DNA of 64,000 bases from an uncultured Clostridia bacterium (GTDB lineage: Bacteria; Bacillota; Clostridia; Oscillospirales; Ruminococcaceae), in assembly GCA_944386805.1 (NCBI GenBank), contig CALXCO010000012.1, positions 1-64,000 of the forward strand, written 5' to 3'. This document shows positions 27,676 through 35,829 of this stretch, piece by piece (positions within the stretch are counted from its first letter, which is position 1; every line of letters begins with the position of its first letter). Both the position numbers and the translations under genes were made by a program. A model generated the notes under the pieces. It was not told where the DNA came from. It did not search any database and saw nothing but the letters and a program-made list of their open reading frames with translations.

Positions 27676-28530
27676 TCAGGCAGCGGACTGGACTTTTTCA
27701 GCTTTTGATTTTACTTTTTTCTTTTCCTTGTGGGAAGGTTCAGAAACTTCGCCATAATACAGCGCAGTCAGCATCGTCAGGACGTAAGTCTGAATCAGTG
27801 CGTGCAGCAGCGTGAACAGGACCGCGACAACGACCGGCAGTACAAAGCTCAGGTTGATGTAGTAATAAACCAGCTCGGTAACCAGCAGGCCGCTCAGCAG
27901 AGCACCGAAGAGTCGGAAGCTCATCGAGATCAGCAGCGAAATTTCCTTGAGGGTCTTACCGATACCGTTCAGACCATTGCCGGCAATACCGCCAGACATG
28001 ATAACCAGGTAGGAAAGTCCACCCATCGCAATCGCAGCGTTTACGTCAGACAGCGGTGCAGGGAGCGAAATGGAAGTCCCATTGGTCGTAATGGCCTGGA
28101 ATCCGAACAGCTCGAACAGCGTTCCAACAAAGATGTATACGCCGGCTCCGAAGATGTACGCCCCCAGAAAACCGTTTCTCCATGGGCTGTTGCTCTTTGC
28201 CAGACCGTCAAACAGGCTGACAACCTGTTCGATCACCATCTGAAATTTTCCGGGAACATATTTGAACCGCGGAATCGCAAAGATACGGATCAGCGCCGCT
28301 GCCACAAGCAGCACTACGGTGACGACGATCCCGGAAATAAACGCGGGATTGACGTCCATCAGTCCGAAAAGACTGATTCGGTTGGTTTCATGCAGAACAG
28401 CGTCCCGCATGGTTTCCTGAATTGTCTCGGCCTTTTCACCGCCCAGCCCGGTCAGCACACATGCAACTGCCAGCGCGGCCACGATGATCAGCCAGACAAT
28501 CAGCCCAACCTTTTTTTTGGTTTTGTTCAT
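27676..28530 (-). CDS. atpB: ATP synthase a subunit
   Basis: Membrane stator that forms the ion half-channels next to the c ring. The 284-residue protein has five to six helices and the essential Arg in the helix SLLISMSFRLFGALLSG. The C-terminus is a Lys-rich tail (HKEKKKVKSKAEK). The ATG at 28530 follows AAGGAGATTGCCT; a TTG two codons earlier is unlikely. It is the first gene of the operon; no atpI precedes it. Confidence 0.95.
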   Translation of the reverse strand: MNKTKKKVGLIVWLIIVAALAVACVLTGLGGEKAETIQETMRDAVLHETNRISLFGLMDVNPAFISGIVVTVVLLVAAALIRIFAIPRFKYVPGKFQMVIEQVVSLFDGLAKSNSPWRNGFLGAYIFGAGVYIFVGTLFELFGFQAITTNGTSISLPAPLSDVNAAIAMGGLSYLVIMSGGIAGNGLNGIGKTLKEISLLISMSFRLFGALLSGLLVTELVYYYINLSFVLPVVVAVLFTLLHALIQTYVLTMLTALYYGEVSEPSHKEKKKVKSKAEKVQSAA

Positions 28531-28670
28531 AGGCAATCTCCTTCCTGCCGGACAGTGGCTGAATCTTCGCCCGGCAACTCATCTTTCATGCCACAACCTT
28601 TTCCGATTTTTGTCAGAAATTGAAAAAAACCAAAATTTTTTTCCAATCAACCACAGAAAACGGAAAATGA

Positions 28671-28699
28671 TTGAATTTTTGGCACATTTATAGTATACT
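28671..28699 (+). promoter_or_regulatory. Promoter of the LysR gene
   Basis: TTGAAT (28671-28676), 17 bp, TATACT (28694-28699). Its -10 overlaps the -10 of the divergent atp promoter. Confidence 0.65.
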
Positions 28700-28720
28700 C
28701 TAGTTGTGGCAAAGTGTAAA
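28692..28720 (-). promoter_or_regulatory. Promoter of the ATP synthase operon
   Basis: Minus-strand TTTACA (28715-28720), 17 bp, TATACT (28692-28697), giving a leader of about 155 nt before atpB. Confidence 0.7.
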
Positions 28721-28828
28721 AAGTATTTTTGATATATTTATGATATAAAAATTATATGGCAACTGCAACAGATTCAGGTGGATTTTCTTCGTAAAATTCA
28801 GAGAAAAATCTCGTGAAATAGGGAAGGA

Positions 28829-29725
28829 ATGGGACTTTTGGCAATAACTTACGATTATTATCGAATTTTTTATGCGGTCGCACAGTACTCCAGCTTCACC
28901 CGTGCGGCAGAAGCCCTCGGAAATAACCAGCCAAACATCACCCGCTGTATGAACATTCTCGAACATGAACTGGGCTGTAAACTGTTTATCCGGTCCAATC
29001 GCGGCATCACCCTGACTCCGGAAGGGAAGCGGCTGTATGAACACGTCGCCACCGCTGTTGAACAGATTCGGCTGGGGGAGGAGGAACTCCACCGTGAAGT
29101 CGGCATGCAGCAGGGAATCGTGACCATCGGCGCCAGTGAGACGGCGCTGAACCTGCTGCTGCTGGAACGGCTGAGCCAGTTCCATGACCGGTATCCGGGA
29201 ATCCGGCTGCGGATATTCAACTATACGACCCCGCAGTCGATTGATGCACTGCAAAAAGGGCTGCTCGACTGTGCCGCAATCACGGCGCCCTTTACGACGA
29301 CCGGGACATTGCGCGCAACCAAACTGATGAATTTTCGGGAGATTCTGCTCGGCGGCACCAAATTCCGCCACCTTGCCGACCAGCTCTGCCGCCTGAAGGA
29401 CCTGTCCCGTTATTCGCTGATATGTCCCGGCTCGGACACCAGCACCTATCATTTTTATCAGCGCTTTTATTTAAAGTACGACTGTCCGTTCCATGTCGAT
29501 ATGGAGACGGCGACGATGGACCAGGTTCTGCCGATGGTCCGGCATAATCTGGGCATCGGGTTTTATTCCGAGACGCTGGCCGCCGAATCGATTGCCCGCA
29601 AGGAGGTTTACCAGATTCATCTGGTTGAACCGATTCCCGACCGGGTCATCAGCCTGATTGAAGATCCATCACGGCCGCAGCGGACCGCTGTCCGTGAACT
29701 GATTAACATGATTACCGAACACTGA
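28829..29725 (+). CDS. LysR-family transcriptional regulator
   Basis: A 298-residue regulator. Residues 8-70 are the winged HTH (FYAVAQYSSFTRAAEALGNNQPNITRCMNILEHELG). Residues 93-290 form the periplasmic-binding-like effector domain. The ATG at 28829 lies directly against GGGAAGGA; a TTG at 28838 has better spacing, so the start is uncertain by three codons. It is divergent from the ATP synthase operon with a shared -10 region, so it may control that operon as well as itself. The effector is unknown. Confidence 0.92.
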   Translation: MGLLAITYDYYRIFYAVAQYSSFTRAAEALGNNQPNITRCMNILEHELGCKLFIRSNRGITLTPEGKRLYEHVATAVEQIRLGEEELHREVGMQQGIVTIGASETALNLLLLERLSQFHDRYPGIRLRIFNYTTPQSIDALQKGLLDCAAITAPFTTTGTLRATKLMNFREILLGGTKFRHLADQLCRLKDLSRYSLICPGSDTSTYHFYQRFYLKYDCPFHVDMETATMDQVLPMVRHNLGIGFYSETLAAESIARKEVYQIHLVEPIPDRVISLIEDPSRPQRTAVRELINMITEH

Positions 29726-29738
29726 GCTGCACAGGAAC

Positions 29739-29778
29739 GAGCGCTCCGCACCGGATAAACCGGACGGAGCGCTCTTCC
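29739..29778 (+). terminator. Terminator-like hairpin after the LysR gene
   Basis: GAGCGCTCCG/CGGAGCGCTC stem with an inner CCGG/CCGG pairing, followed by TTCCTTAT. Confidence 0.65.
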
Positions 29779-29808
29779 TTATATAATAACGGATTTGTTC
29801 AGGAAAAC

Positions 29809-29843
29809 AAAAAACCGCCTCCCTGCCGGAGCAGGGAGGCGGT
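29809..29843 (-). terminator. Terminator of pckG
   Basis: AACCGCCTCCCTGC/GCAGGGAGGCGGTT stem followed on the minus strand by TTTTTTG. Confidence 0.88.
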
Positions 29844-29873
29844 TACTGTTAGCAGATAAATCTTGAAAGGGGA

Positions 29874-31676
29874 TTATTCTGCGACAGCCAGTCTTACTTT
29901 CAGGTTGAACAGCTGTTTCTTCATCTCAGCAGGCAGCTTGTCGCCGAACTTCGCATAGAAAGCTTCGATACCGGTACCAGGACGGTAGATATCCTCTTCC
30001 CAGGAAGCGACGTCAACACTCAGCAGATCTTTGATGGTATCCAGAGTGATGCCATCCAGACCTTCGATGTTGATGTCTTCGGGGTTGGGCTCGTAGCCGA
30101 TAGGAGTCTTGACAGCGTCAACAGTGCCTTCGCAGCGGAGCAGGATCCACATCAGGACACGCATGTTGTCGCCGAAGCCCGGCCAGATGAAGTGACCTTC
30201 GTCGTCAGTTCTGAACCAGTTGACGTGGAAGATCTTAGGAGCCTTGTCGCCAAGGATCTTGCCCATATCCAGCCAGTGCTGCCAGTAGTCGCCCATGTTG
30301 TAGCCGCAGAAGGGCAGCATAGCCATCGGGTCACGACGGACTACGCCGACAGCGCCAGCAGCAGCAGCGGTGGTCTCAGAAGCCATGATGGAGCCAACGA
30401 AGGTACCATGCTTCCAGTCGAAGGACTGATAGACCAGCGGAGCGGTCTTAGCACGACGGCCGCCGAAGACGATTGCAGAAATCGGCACACCATTGGGGTT
30501 GTCGAACTCAGGCGATACGCAGGGGCAGTTCTTTGCGGGAGCGGTGAAACGGGAGTTCGGATGAGCCAGCTTGTTGCCAGCAGCAATATATTCCGGACCG
30601 TTGACCTTAGCGCCCTTCCATTCGGTTGCGTCAACAGGAGGATTCTTGTCCAGAGATTCCCACCAAACGGTGTTGGTCTCGTTGTTGATTGCAACGTTGG
30701 TGAAGATGGTGCCCTTTTCAGTGGTATGCAGAGCGTTGGGGTTAGACTTGAGGTTGGTGCCGGGAGCAACGCCGAAGAAGCCGTTCTCAGGGTTGATCGC
30801 GTACAGACGTCCGTCAGCACCGGGTTTCAGCCAGGCAATGTCGTCGCCGACAGTCCAGACTTTGTAGCCCTGTTTCTTGTAGATGTCCGGAGGAATCAGC
30901 ATAGCGAGGTTGGTCTTGCCGCAGGCAGAGGGGAATGCAGCACAGATATATTTGGTCTCGCCCTGAGGATTCTCAATGCCGAGGATCAGCATATGTTCAG
31001 CCATCCAGCCTTCGTTCTTGCCCTGGTAAGAAGCAATACGAAGAGCGAAGCACTTCTTGCCCAGAAGAACGTTGCCGCCGTAAGCGGAGTTGATCGAGCA
31101 GATGGAGTTCTCTTCGGGGAAGTGAACGATATATCTCTTTTCAGGATCGATATCAGCTTTGGAGTGCAGGCCGCGGACGAAGTCGTTGGAGGTATCGCCC
31201 AGGTTTTCGAAAGCCTGTTTGCCCATACGGGTCATGATGTCCATGTTCAGGACAACGTAGATCGAGTCAGTGACCTCAACGCCGACTTTGGCAAGAGGAG
31301 AACCGATCGGACCCATGGAGTAGGGGATAACGTACATGGTACGGCCCTTCATGACACCGTCGTACATGGGAGTCAGCATGGCATGCATCTTTTCAGGATC
31401 CATCCAGTTGTTGGTGGGGCCGGCGTCTTCTTCTTTCTTGGAGCAGATGAAAGTTCTGTCCTCAACACGGGCAACGTCGTTGGGTTTGGTTCTGTGATAC
31501 AGACAGCCAGGAAGTTTCTCCTGATTCAGTTTGATCATTTCACCGGTAGAGATAGCTTCTTCTCTGAGAGCGTTGAGCTGTTCTTCAGAGCCGTCGATCC
31601 ATACAACCTGGTCAGGTTTGCACAGAGCTACCATTTCATCTACCCAGTTGAGTACATTTTTGTTGTTGGTAAGCAT
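29874..31676 (-). CDS. pckG: Phosphoenolpyruvate carboxykinase (GTP)
   Basis: Interconverts oxaloacetate and PEP using GTP/GDP; in fermenting Clostridia it often runs in the carboxylating direction. The 600-residue length fits the GTP class. Key segments are the P-loop region FPSACGKTNLAM, the GTP-class motif GGRRAKTAPLVYQ, and the substrate-binding NSRFTAPAKNCPCVSPE. The ATG at 31676 has AAAGGGGAA upstream. It is monocistronic with its own promoter and terminator. Confidence 0.97.
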   Translation of the reverse strand: MLTNNKNVLNWVDEMVALCKPDQVVWIDGSEEQLNALREEAISTGEMIKLNQEKLPGCLYHRTKPNDVARVEDRTFICSKKEEDAGPTNNWMDPEKMHAMLTPMYDGVMKGRTMYVIPYSMGPIGSPLAKVGVEVTDSIYVVLNMDIMTRMGKQAFENLGDTSNDFVRGLHSKADIDPEKRYIVHFPEENSICSINSAYGGNVLLGKKCFALRIASYQGKNEGWMAEHMLILGIENPQGETKYICAAFPSACGKTNLAMLIPPDIYKKQGYKVWTVGDDIAWLKPGADGRLYAINPENGFFGVAPGTNLKSNPNALHTTEKGTIFTNVAINNETNTVWWESLDKNPPVDATEWKGAKVNGPEYIAAGNKLAHPNSRFTAPAKNCPCVSPEFDNPNGVPISAIVFGGRRAKTAPLVYQSFDWKHGTFVGSIMASETTAAAAGAVGVVRRDPMAMLPFCGYNMGDYWQHWLDMGKILGDKAPKIFHVNWFRTDDEGHFIWPGFGDNMRVLMWILLRCEGTVDAVKTPIGYEPNPEDINIEGLDGITLDTIKDLLSVDVASWEEDIYRPGTGIEAFYAKFGDKLPAEMKKQLFNLKVRLAVAE

Positions 31677-31756
31677 GATTTGTTCCCCTTTCAATGGAAT
31701 TATCAAAAAGTCTGACCTTCAAAATTATCTGAAAAATCAAACTTCCCACGTCTATT

Positions 31757-31785
31757 ATTATACCGGCAGGGTGTCAAAAAATCAA
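31757..31785 (-). promoter_or_regulatory. Promoter of pckG
   Basis: Minus-strand TTGATT (31780-31785), 17 bp, TATAAT (31757-31762). Confidence 0.7.
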
Positions 31786-31825
31786 TATCAAAATTGTTAA
31801 GAATCTGTCGATGGCAGGAGGTTTT

Positions 31826-31993
31826 ATGTGCAATAATGTACAGGAAAGCAAATATATCTGTGTTTTTCACAATAAATATTTTCAGCCGGAGGCTTTTTTG
31901 TCTGTCACGTGCAAACCTGGGCGAAAGATGGTCTTCCATTTTCGTGCAGACGGCGGAATCTGTATGGCGGGAGGTAGGGCGGACAAATTATAA
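31826..31993 (+). CDS. Possible 55-residue protein, unknown function
   Basis: Within the 486-bp gap between pckG and the first tRNA gene, an open frame starts with ATG five bases after a strong AGGAGG. It encodes MCNNVQESKYICVFHNKYFQ and continues with a Cys/Phe/Arg-containing sequence that matches no family I know. It has no membrane helix. Codon use is poor in the GC-ending codons favoured by neighbours, which argues against a conserved gene. The good ribosome site is the only positive evidence. Confidence 0.28.
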   Translation: MCNNVQESKYICVFHNKYFQPEAFLSVTCKPGRKMVFHFRADGGICMAGGRADKL

Positions 31994-32124
31994 AGGGAGA
32001 AAAATGACTGATTGTATCCGGAAAATCAGCCGGTTGTGAAACGGGTAAAACGGATATTATTTTGACATTTTGTGGAGGAAAGCTGTGGAAAACGTTGGTT
32101 TTGGATTTTTTTTGACGATTTTGG

Positions 32125-32153
32125 TTGACAAACGCCGCCGTTGGGTGTATTAT
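32125..32153 (+). promoter_or_regulatory. Promoter of the first tRNA-Thr
   Basis: TTGACA (32125-32130), 17 bp, TATTAT (32148-32153), ending ten bases before the tRNA. Confidence 0.85.
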
Positions 32154-32162
32154 AGCCATGTT

Positions 32163-32238
32163 GCTGTTATGGCTCAGGCGGTAGAGCACGTCCTTGGTAA
32201 GGACGAGGTCACCAGTTCGAATCTGGTTAACAGCTCCA
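32163..32238 (+). tRNA. tRNA-Thr (GGT)
   Basis: A 76-nt cloverleaf: acceptor GCTGTTA/TAACAGC, D arm GGCTCAGGCGGTAGAGC, anticodon stem CGTCC/GGACG with loop TTGGTAA (anticodon GGT), T arm with TTCGAAT, discriminator T and an encoded CCA. It reads ACC and ACU codons. It is followed by its own terminator. Confidence 0.96.
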
Positions 32239-32244
32239 TCATCT

Positions 32245-32273
32245 TCCCCCGTGAATCTTCGCGGGGGATTTTG
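32245..32273 (+). terminator. Terminator of the first tRNA-Thr
   Basis: TCCCCCG/CGGGGGA stem followed by TTTTGCTTT. Confidence 0.85.
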
Positions 32274-32340
32274 CTTTCTCCGGCTCCGTTTTCGATATTC
32301 CGGCCGATTTTCAAAAAATCAGATTTTTTGAAAAAAACGC

Positions 32341-32369
32341 TTGACAAATCTGAACGGGTCTGTTATAAT
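32341..32369 (+). promoter_or_regulatory. Promoter of the second tRNA-Thr
   Basis: TTGACA (32341-32346), 17 bp, TATAAT (32364-32369): a consensus match. Confidence 0.9.
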
Positions 32370-32403
32370 ACAAAAGCTGTCAGCACAAAGCGCTGATACA
32401 AAT

Positions 32404-32479
32404 GCTGTTATGGCTCAGGCGGTAGAGCACGTCCTTGGTAAGGACGAGGTCACCAGTTCGAATCTGGTTAACAGCTCCA
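32404..32479 (+). tRNA. tRNA-Thr (GGT), second identical copy
   Basis: Identical over all 76 bases to the copy at 32163-32238, with anticodon GGT and encoded CCA. It has its own promoter and terminator, so it is an independent transcription unit 241 bp from the first. Confidence 0.96.
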
Positions 32480-32480
32480 G

Positions 32481-32518
32481 AAAATGCTCTTCATGAATTT
32501 TTCGTGAAGAGCATTTTT
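32481..32518 (+). terminator. Terminator of the second tRNA-Thr
   Basis: AAAATGCTCTTCA/TGAAGAGCATTTTT inverted repeat immediately after the CCA end. Confidence 0.87.
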
Positions 32519-32697
32519 GCTTTTCTATGCAAATGGCTGCGGTCTGGGAAGGGTGTTCCTTATTTTTCCGGCAATATTCAAAAAATTTTTTTATTTTTTT
32601 GCAACTTTTTCAAAACTTATATTGTATTATAAATGCTGAATAATGCTGTTTTGCCTGTAACAGCAGATTCGCAGAGGTTATTATTATGAAAAAGTTA

Positions 32698-32727
32698 TTG
32701 ACGGATATGCGCGGGATATGGTATTAT
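32698..32727 (+). promoter_or_regulatory. Probable promoter of the CAP-domain gene
   Basis: TTGACG (32698-32703), 18 bp, TATTAT (32722-32727) in an otherwise AT-rich, gene-free 312-bp stretch between the second tRNA and the coding sequence. Confidence 0.55.
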
Positions 32728-32791
32728 TATTAAAAGGATACTTGTCTTTGCATTCCGTCACCGGTTTGACTGAAAGGATCATCTGCAAAAT

Positions 32792-33769
32792 ATGAAGTTA
32801 TGGTTTCAAAAGGCAGTCGCCTGTCTGGCGGCAGTATCAACAATTACTTTCTGTGCAGCTCCGCTCTCTGCACCGGTTTCCGCTGCATGGGTGAATAACG
32901 GCGGCAGCTGGAGCTATACCTCCGGCAGCCGTAACCTGACCGGCTGGCAAAAAATCGACGGTGTCTGGTATTATTTTAACAGCTCCGGTATTATGCAGAC
33001 CGGCTGGCAGAAAATTGGCGGCGTCTGGTATTATATGAATGCTTCCGGTGCAATGCAGACCGGCTGGCGGCAGATCGGCGGCGTCTGGTATTTCTTTAAC
33101 GGCGGCGGCGCGATGAAGACCGGCTGGCTGTATAACGGCGGCAGCTGGTATTTCTTCAACGGCGGCGGTGCAATGAAAACCGGTTGGGTATCCTCCGGCG
33201 GCAAATGGTATTATATGGATCAGGACGGCAGGATGGTGACCGGATGGATTACCGTCAAGGACGTCCGGTATTATCTCTCGCAGGATGGCAGCATGGTGAC
33301 CGGTACGGTGACCATCGACGGACAGCAGTATATATTTTCGGATTCCGGTGCCCTTCAGAGTGAATCGGCACCCAGTGTCGACAGCAGCGAAGTCGCAAAA
33401 GAGGTCCTGTCCCAGATCAACCTTGCACGCCGTAAGGAAGGCCTTTCCACCCTGACACTTTCGGATAAGCTGTGTGAAGTGGCACAGGCCCGCGCGGTTG
33501 AACAGTCCCAGATGGGCGGTATTTCGCATAAGCGCCCGGATGGAAGCGAATGGTATACAATTTTAAAGGATTATGGTCTGTCTGCAACCGGCTGCGGCGA
33601 AAATCTCGCAGTAAATTATTCTTCTGCTTCGGCGGTTGTCAAGGCCTGGCTGGAGTCCCCGGCACATAAAACCAATATTATGAATACCCAGTATGTCAGT
33701 ATGGGTATCGGATATTATGAAAGAAACGGCAATATCTACTGGGTTCAGTTGTTTTCGACTGAACGGTGA
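32792..33769 (+). CDS. Secreted CAP-domain protein with cell wall-binding repeats
   Basis: A 325-residue exported protein. A signal peptide (about 1-31, ending PVSA) is followed by seven to eight roughly 20-residue aromatic/Gly repeats of the choline/cell-wall-binding type (TGWQKIDGVWYYFNSSGIMQ and variants, about 32-185). The C-terminal CAP/SCP-like domain (about 205-325) shows INLARRKEGLSTLTLSDKLCEVAQARA, GENLAVNY and WLESPAHKTNIMN. The repeats should anchor it to wall polymers. The CAP domain's activity is unknown. The ribosome site AAAGGA is about 13 bases from the ATG, further than usual. Confidence 0.93.
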   Translation: MKLWFQKAVACLAAVSTITFCAAPLSAPVSAAWVNNGGSWSYTSGSRNLTGWQKIDGVWYYFNSSGIMQTGWQKIGGVWYYMNASGAMQTGWRQIGGVWYFFNGGGAMKTGWLYNGGSWYFFNGGGAMKTGWVSSGGKWYYMDQDGRMVTGWITVKDVRYYLSQDGSMVTGTVTIDGQQYIFSDSGALQSESAPSVDSSEVAKEVLSQINLARRKEGLSTLTLSDKLCEVAQARAVEQSQMGGISHKRPDGSEWYTILKDYGLSATGCGENLAVNYSSASAVVKAWLESPAHKTNIMNTQYVSMGIGYYERNGNIYWVQLFSTER

Positions 33770-33884
33770 GAGCCGACTGAATATTTTTAATCCATGTATA
33801 TTTTGAAGGCGGTTGTTCCGCCGTTTGAATAGACAAAAGAACGGAGTTTTCAGATCTGCTCTTACTATCTATAGAACAAAATCC

Positions 33885-33926
33885 CAGGGAGAGGCCGCAT
33901 TGCGTGTCTCTCCCTGTACTTTTTTC
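33885..33926 (+). terminator. Terminator after the CAP-domain gene
   Basis: CAGGGAGAG/CTCTCCCTG stem followed by TACTTTTTTC, about 115 bases past the stop. Confidence 0.75.
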
Positions 33927-34035
33927 AGACGGAGCGCCGGTCTGAAAGTCTATACCGTGGCGTATCGTGAATATAGTGATTTACCCGGATCGTTGATACG
34001 GGATAGAATATTAGATTATTTTGGAGGTAGTCAGT

Positions 34036-35703
34036 ATGGCAGCACACGAAGATTTTGTTTTGGATTATCAGGTCGGTCAGCGGATTACAGTGGTTTTGGG
34101 AAACGGCAGCCTTTGCTGGAGCGGTGAACTGGAGGAAATCGGCGAACGCAGAATCAAACTCCGGATGGAAGACGGAACGGTCCGTTCGGTCTGTTATGGC
34201 GGGATTCTGGCCGACTATCTGACGGCTGAAACACCGGCTGAACAGCCGCCTGTCTCTGCCCGCAATGAGCTTCTGTCTGATCAGCCGCCGCTGCGAAGGG
34301 CATACCTGGAGGTATGCGCCGCCGAATATGAGTGGGAGTTTGACCCCCAGTCTCTTCGGGAGCAGGTGCGCCTTTCGCCGAATATCGAACAGAAACGGCT
34401 GATTGTGGCTTTGACGGACAGCCTGATCGACGCCGAACAGGCGGACGATTACAAAACGATGGACCAGATTGTTTCGGCAGGACTGTCGCTGCTGGAAAAA
34501 GCTTCCGACAGTCTGGCACTGCGCCGGCTGGTCGGTGAGGCTGCGTTGCTGTCGGAGGATTATGAGACGGCGGAAGATATGCTGTATGGTATCGAGATGT
34601 ATGCCGAAGCGTTTTATGCGGCCTGGATGATGGACTCCAGCGATAAAATGGCCGAGGACGGCGCCTGCCACCTTTTGTATGAACGGAAAAAAATCCCCGA
34701 AGTGGTCGAAATGTATGTCCGTCTGGCCGAAAAGGCAGGAGACTTGTCGGTGTTCGGCAGTTATGTTGAGAATGAGGGAGACGCTAATCCGGAGCTGGTC
34801 GCCCGCTGCTTTGCCTACCTGATGGTTTGCGCCGGACAGGACCCGGTGGACGAAGGTGAACCGCTTTCGTCTGAGAAAAACCGCGCAAAGATGGCACGGA
34901 TTTTTGAACAGTGCTATCCTAACCCCGTACCCTGTCAGCTGGAACAGATGGAAAGCGAAGAGGATGAGACGGATGAATCCTGTTCCGACCCGGTCACCTT
35001 CAATTCCGAACAGCTTGCAGACAACGCCGGATGGGAACAGCAGCCCGCCAAGACACGGACGGATATCTGCGGGACAATTTTCTCGTATAAACCGGAACAG
35101 AAGATCGGATTTATCCGGGCAGAGGATACCGACTGGTTTTTCCATGTCAACCATATCGCGGATGAACAGCTCGGCCAGATGCTGGAAGAAGACCCGCTGG
35201 GACAGTATATTGTCCTGTTTGATGTGGGCTACAACAGCCGCGGTGCCTGCGCGGTCAATGTCCATCTGAAAGACCCGGAGCATCCGCGTGAGAAACCCGA
35301 CCCTGCACTGGAAGTCGAGCACCACGGCATCATTACCCGGTATTATCCGTTTTATTCCAACGGTCAGATCACCGAGGGAGATACCTCCTATAATTTCCGG
35401 CTGGCCTTTGTGACCGACCCGACGCTGAAAAACTACTGCGAAATCTGGCAGAACATCGTCCAGTATCAGCTTCCGGTCGTCTTCCGGCTGAGAAAGCTGA
35501 AGGACGGGAAACTGGTGGCAACGGATATCCGTCTGGAACACCCGGTCGACGAACAGAATATGGGCGCTGAACCGGCTGCCGGTCTGGCTGAGCAAAAACC
35601 GGAAGCGGCTGAGGGTGAGGTTCCCGCAGAGCCGGGAGAGAATCTCCCGGCGGAAGCAGTACCGGCCGAGAGTGAGATGCCTTTGGGCGTGCATGAATCA
35701 TAA
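34036..35703 (+). CDS. Predicted RNA-binding protein with SH3/LSm-like head and two cold-shock-like domains
   Basis: A 555-residue soluble protein of no named family. Residues about 8-60 look like a small beta-barrel (VLDYQVGQRITVVLGNGSL...EDGTVRSVCYGGI). Residues 85-290 are helical, possibly TPR-like. Residues about 342-415 resemble a cold-shock domain: QKIGFI and WFFHVNHI stand where RNP1 and RNP2 lie in Csp proteins. Residues 428-500 (GIITRYYPFYSNGQI...VVFRLRKLKDGKLVATDI) look like a second, more diverged one. An acidic Ala/Pro/Glu tail ends the protein. GGAGGT lies seven bases before the ATG. The domain calls are by eye. Confidence 0.82.
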   Translation: MAAHEDFVLDYQVGQRITVVLGNGSLCWSGELEEIGERRIKLRMEDGTVRSVCYGGILADYLTAETPAEQPPVSARNELLSDQPPLRRAYLEVCAAEYEWEFDPQSLREQVRLSPNIEQKRLIVALTDSLIDAEQADDYKTMDQIVSAGLSLLEKASDSLALRRLVGEAALLSEDYETAEDMLYGIEMYAEAFYAAWMMDSSDKMAEDGACHLLYERKKIPEVVEMYVRLAEKAGDLSVFGSYVENEGDANPELVARCFAYLMVCAGQDPVDEGEPLSSEKNRAKMARIFEQCYPNPVPCQLEQMESEEDETDESCSDPVTFNSEQLADNAGWEQQPAKTRTDICGTIFSYKPEQKIGFIRAEDTDWFFHVNHIADEQLGQMLEEDPLGQYIVLFDVGYNSRGACAVNVHLKDPEHPREKPDPALEVEHHGIITRYYPFYSNGQITEGDTSYNFRLAFVTDPTLKNYCEIWQNIVQYQLPVVFRLRKLKDGKLVATDIRLEHPVDEQNMGAEPAAGLAEQKPEAAEGEVPAEPGENLPAEAVPAESEMPLGVHES

Positions 35704-35712
35704 CAAAACAGC

Positions 35713-35749
35713 AAAAGCCTGGGATTCCGCATACAGAATCCCAGGCTTT
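35713..35749. terminator. Bidirectional terminator between convergent genes
   Basis: AAAGCCTGGGATTC/GAATCCCAGGCTTT inverted repeat after the cold-shock-like gene (+). Confidence 0.87.
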
Positions 35750-35764
35750 CTGGTTGACCGAAAC

Positions 35765-35802
35765 AAAAGGGCAGCAGGTTGTTTTTACCTGCCGCCCTTT
35801 TT
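35765..35802 (-). terminator. Terminator of glyA
   Basis: AAAAGGGC-GCAGGT/ACCTGC-GCCCTTTTT-type stem, followed on the minus strand by a T-rich run, 28 bases past the glyA stop. Confidence 0.82.
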
Positions 35803-35829
35803 GCAACGATTATTTTCGTGTCAGAAGAA

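Noticed and set aside
32686..32733. A 15-codon frame (MKKLLTDMRGIWYYY) that looks like an aromatic amino acid leader peptide
   Set aside because: The same bases form the probable promoter (TTGACG-18-TATTAT) of the CAP-domain gene, no attenuator hairpin follows, and the downstream gene has no link to Trp or Tyr synthesis.
32880..33360. Regular ~60-bp repeats that could suggest a CRISPR-like or satellite array
   Set aside because: They are in-frame codons for the aromatic/Gly cell wall-binding repeats of the CAP-domain protein.
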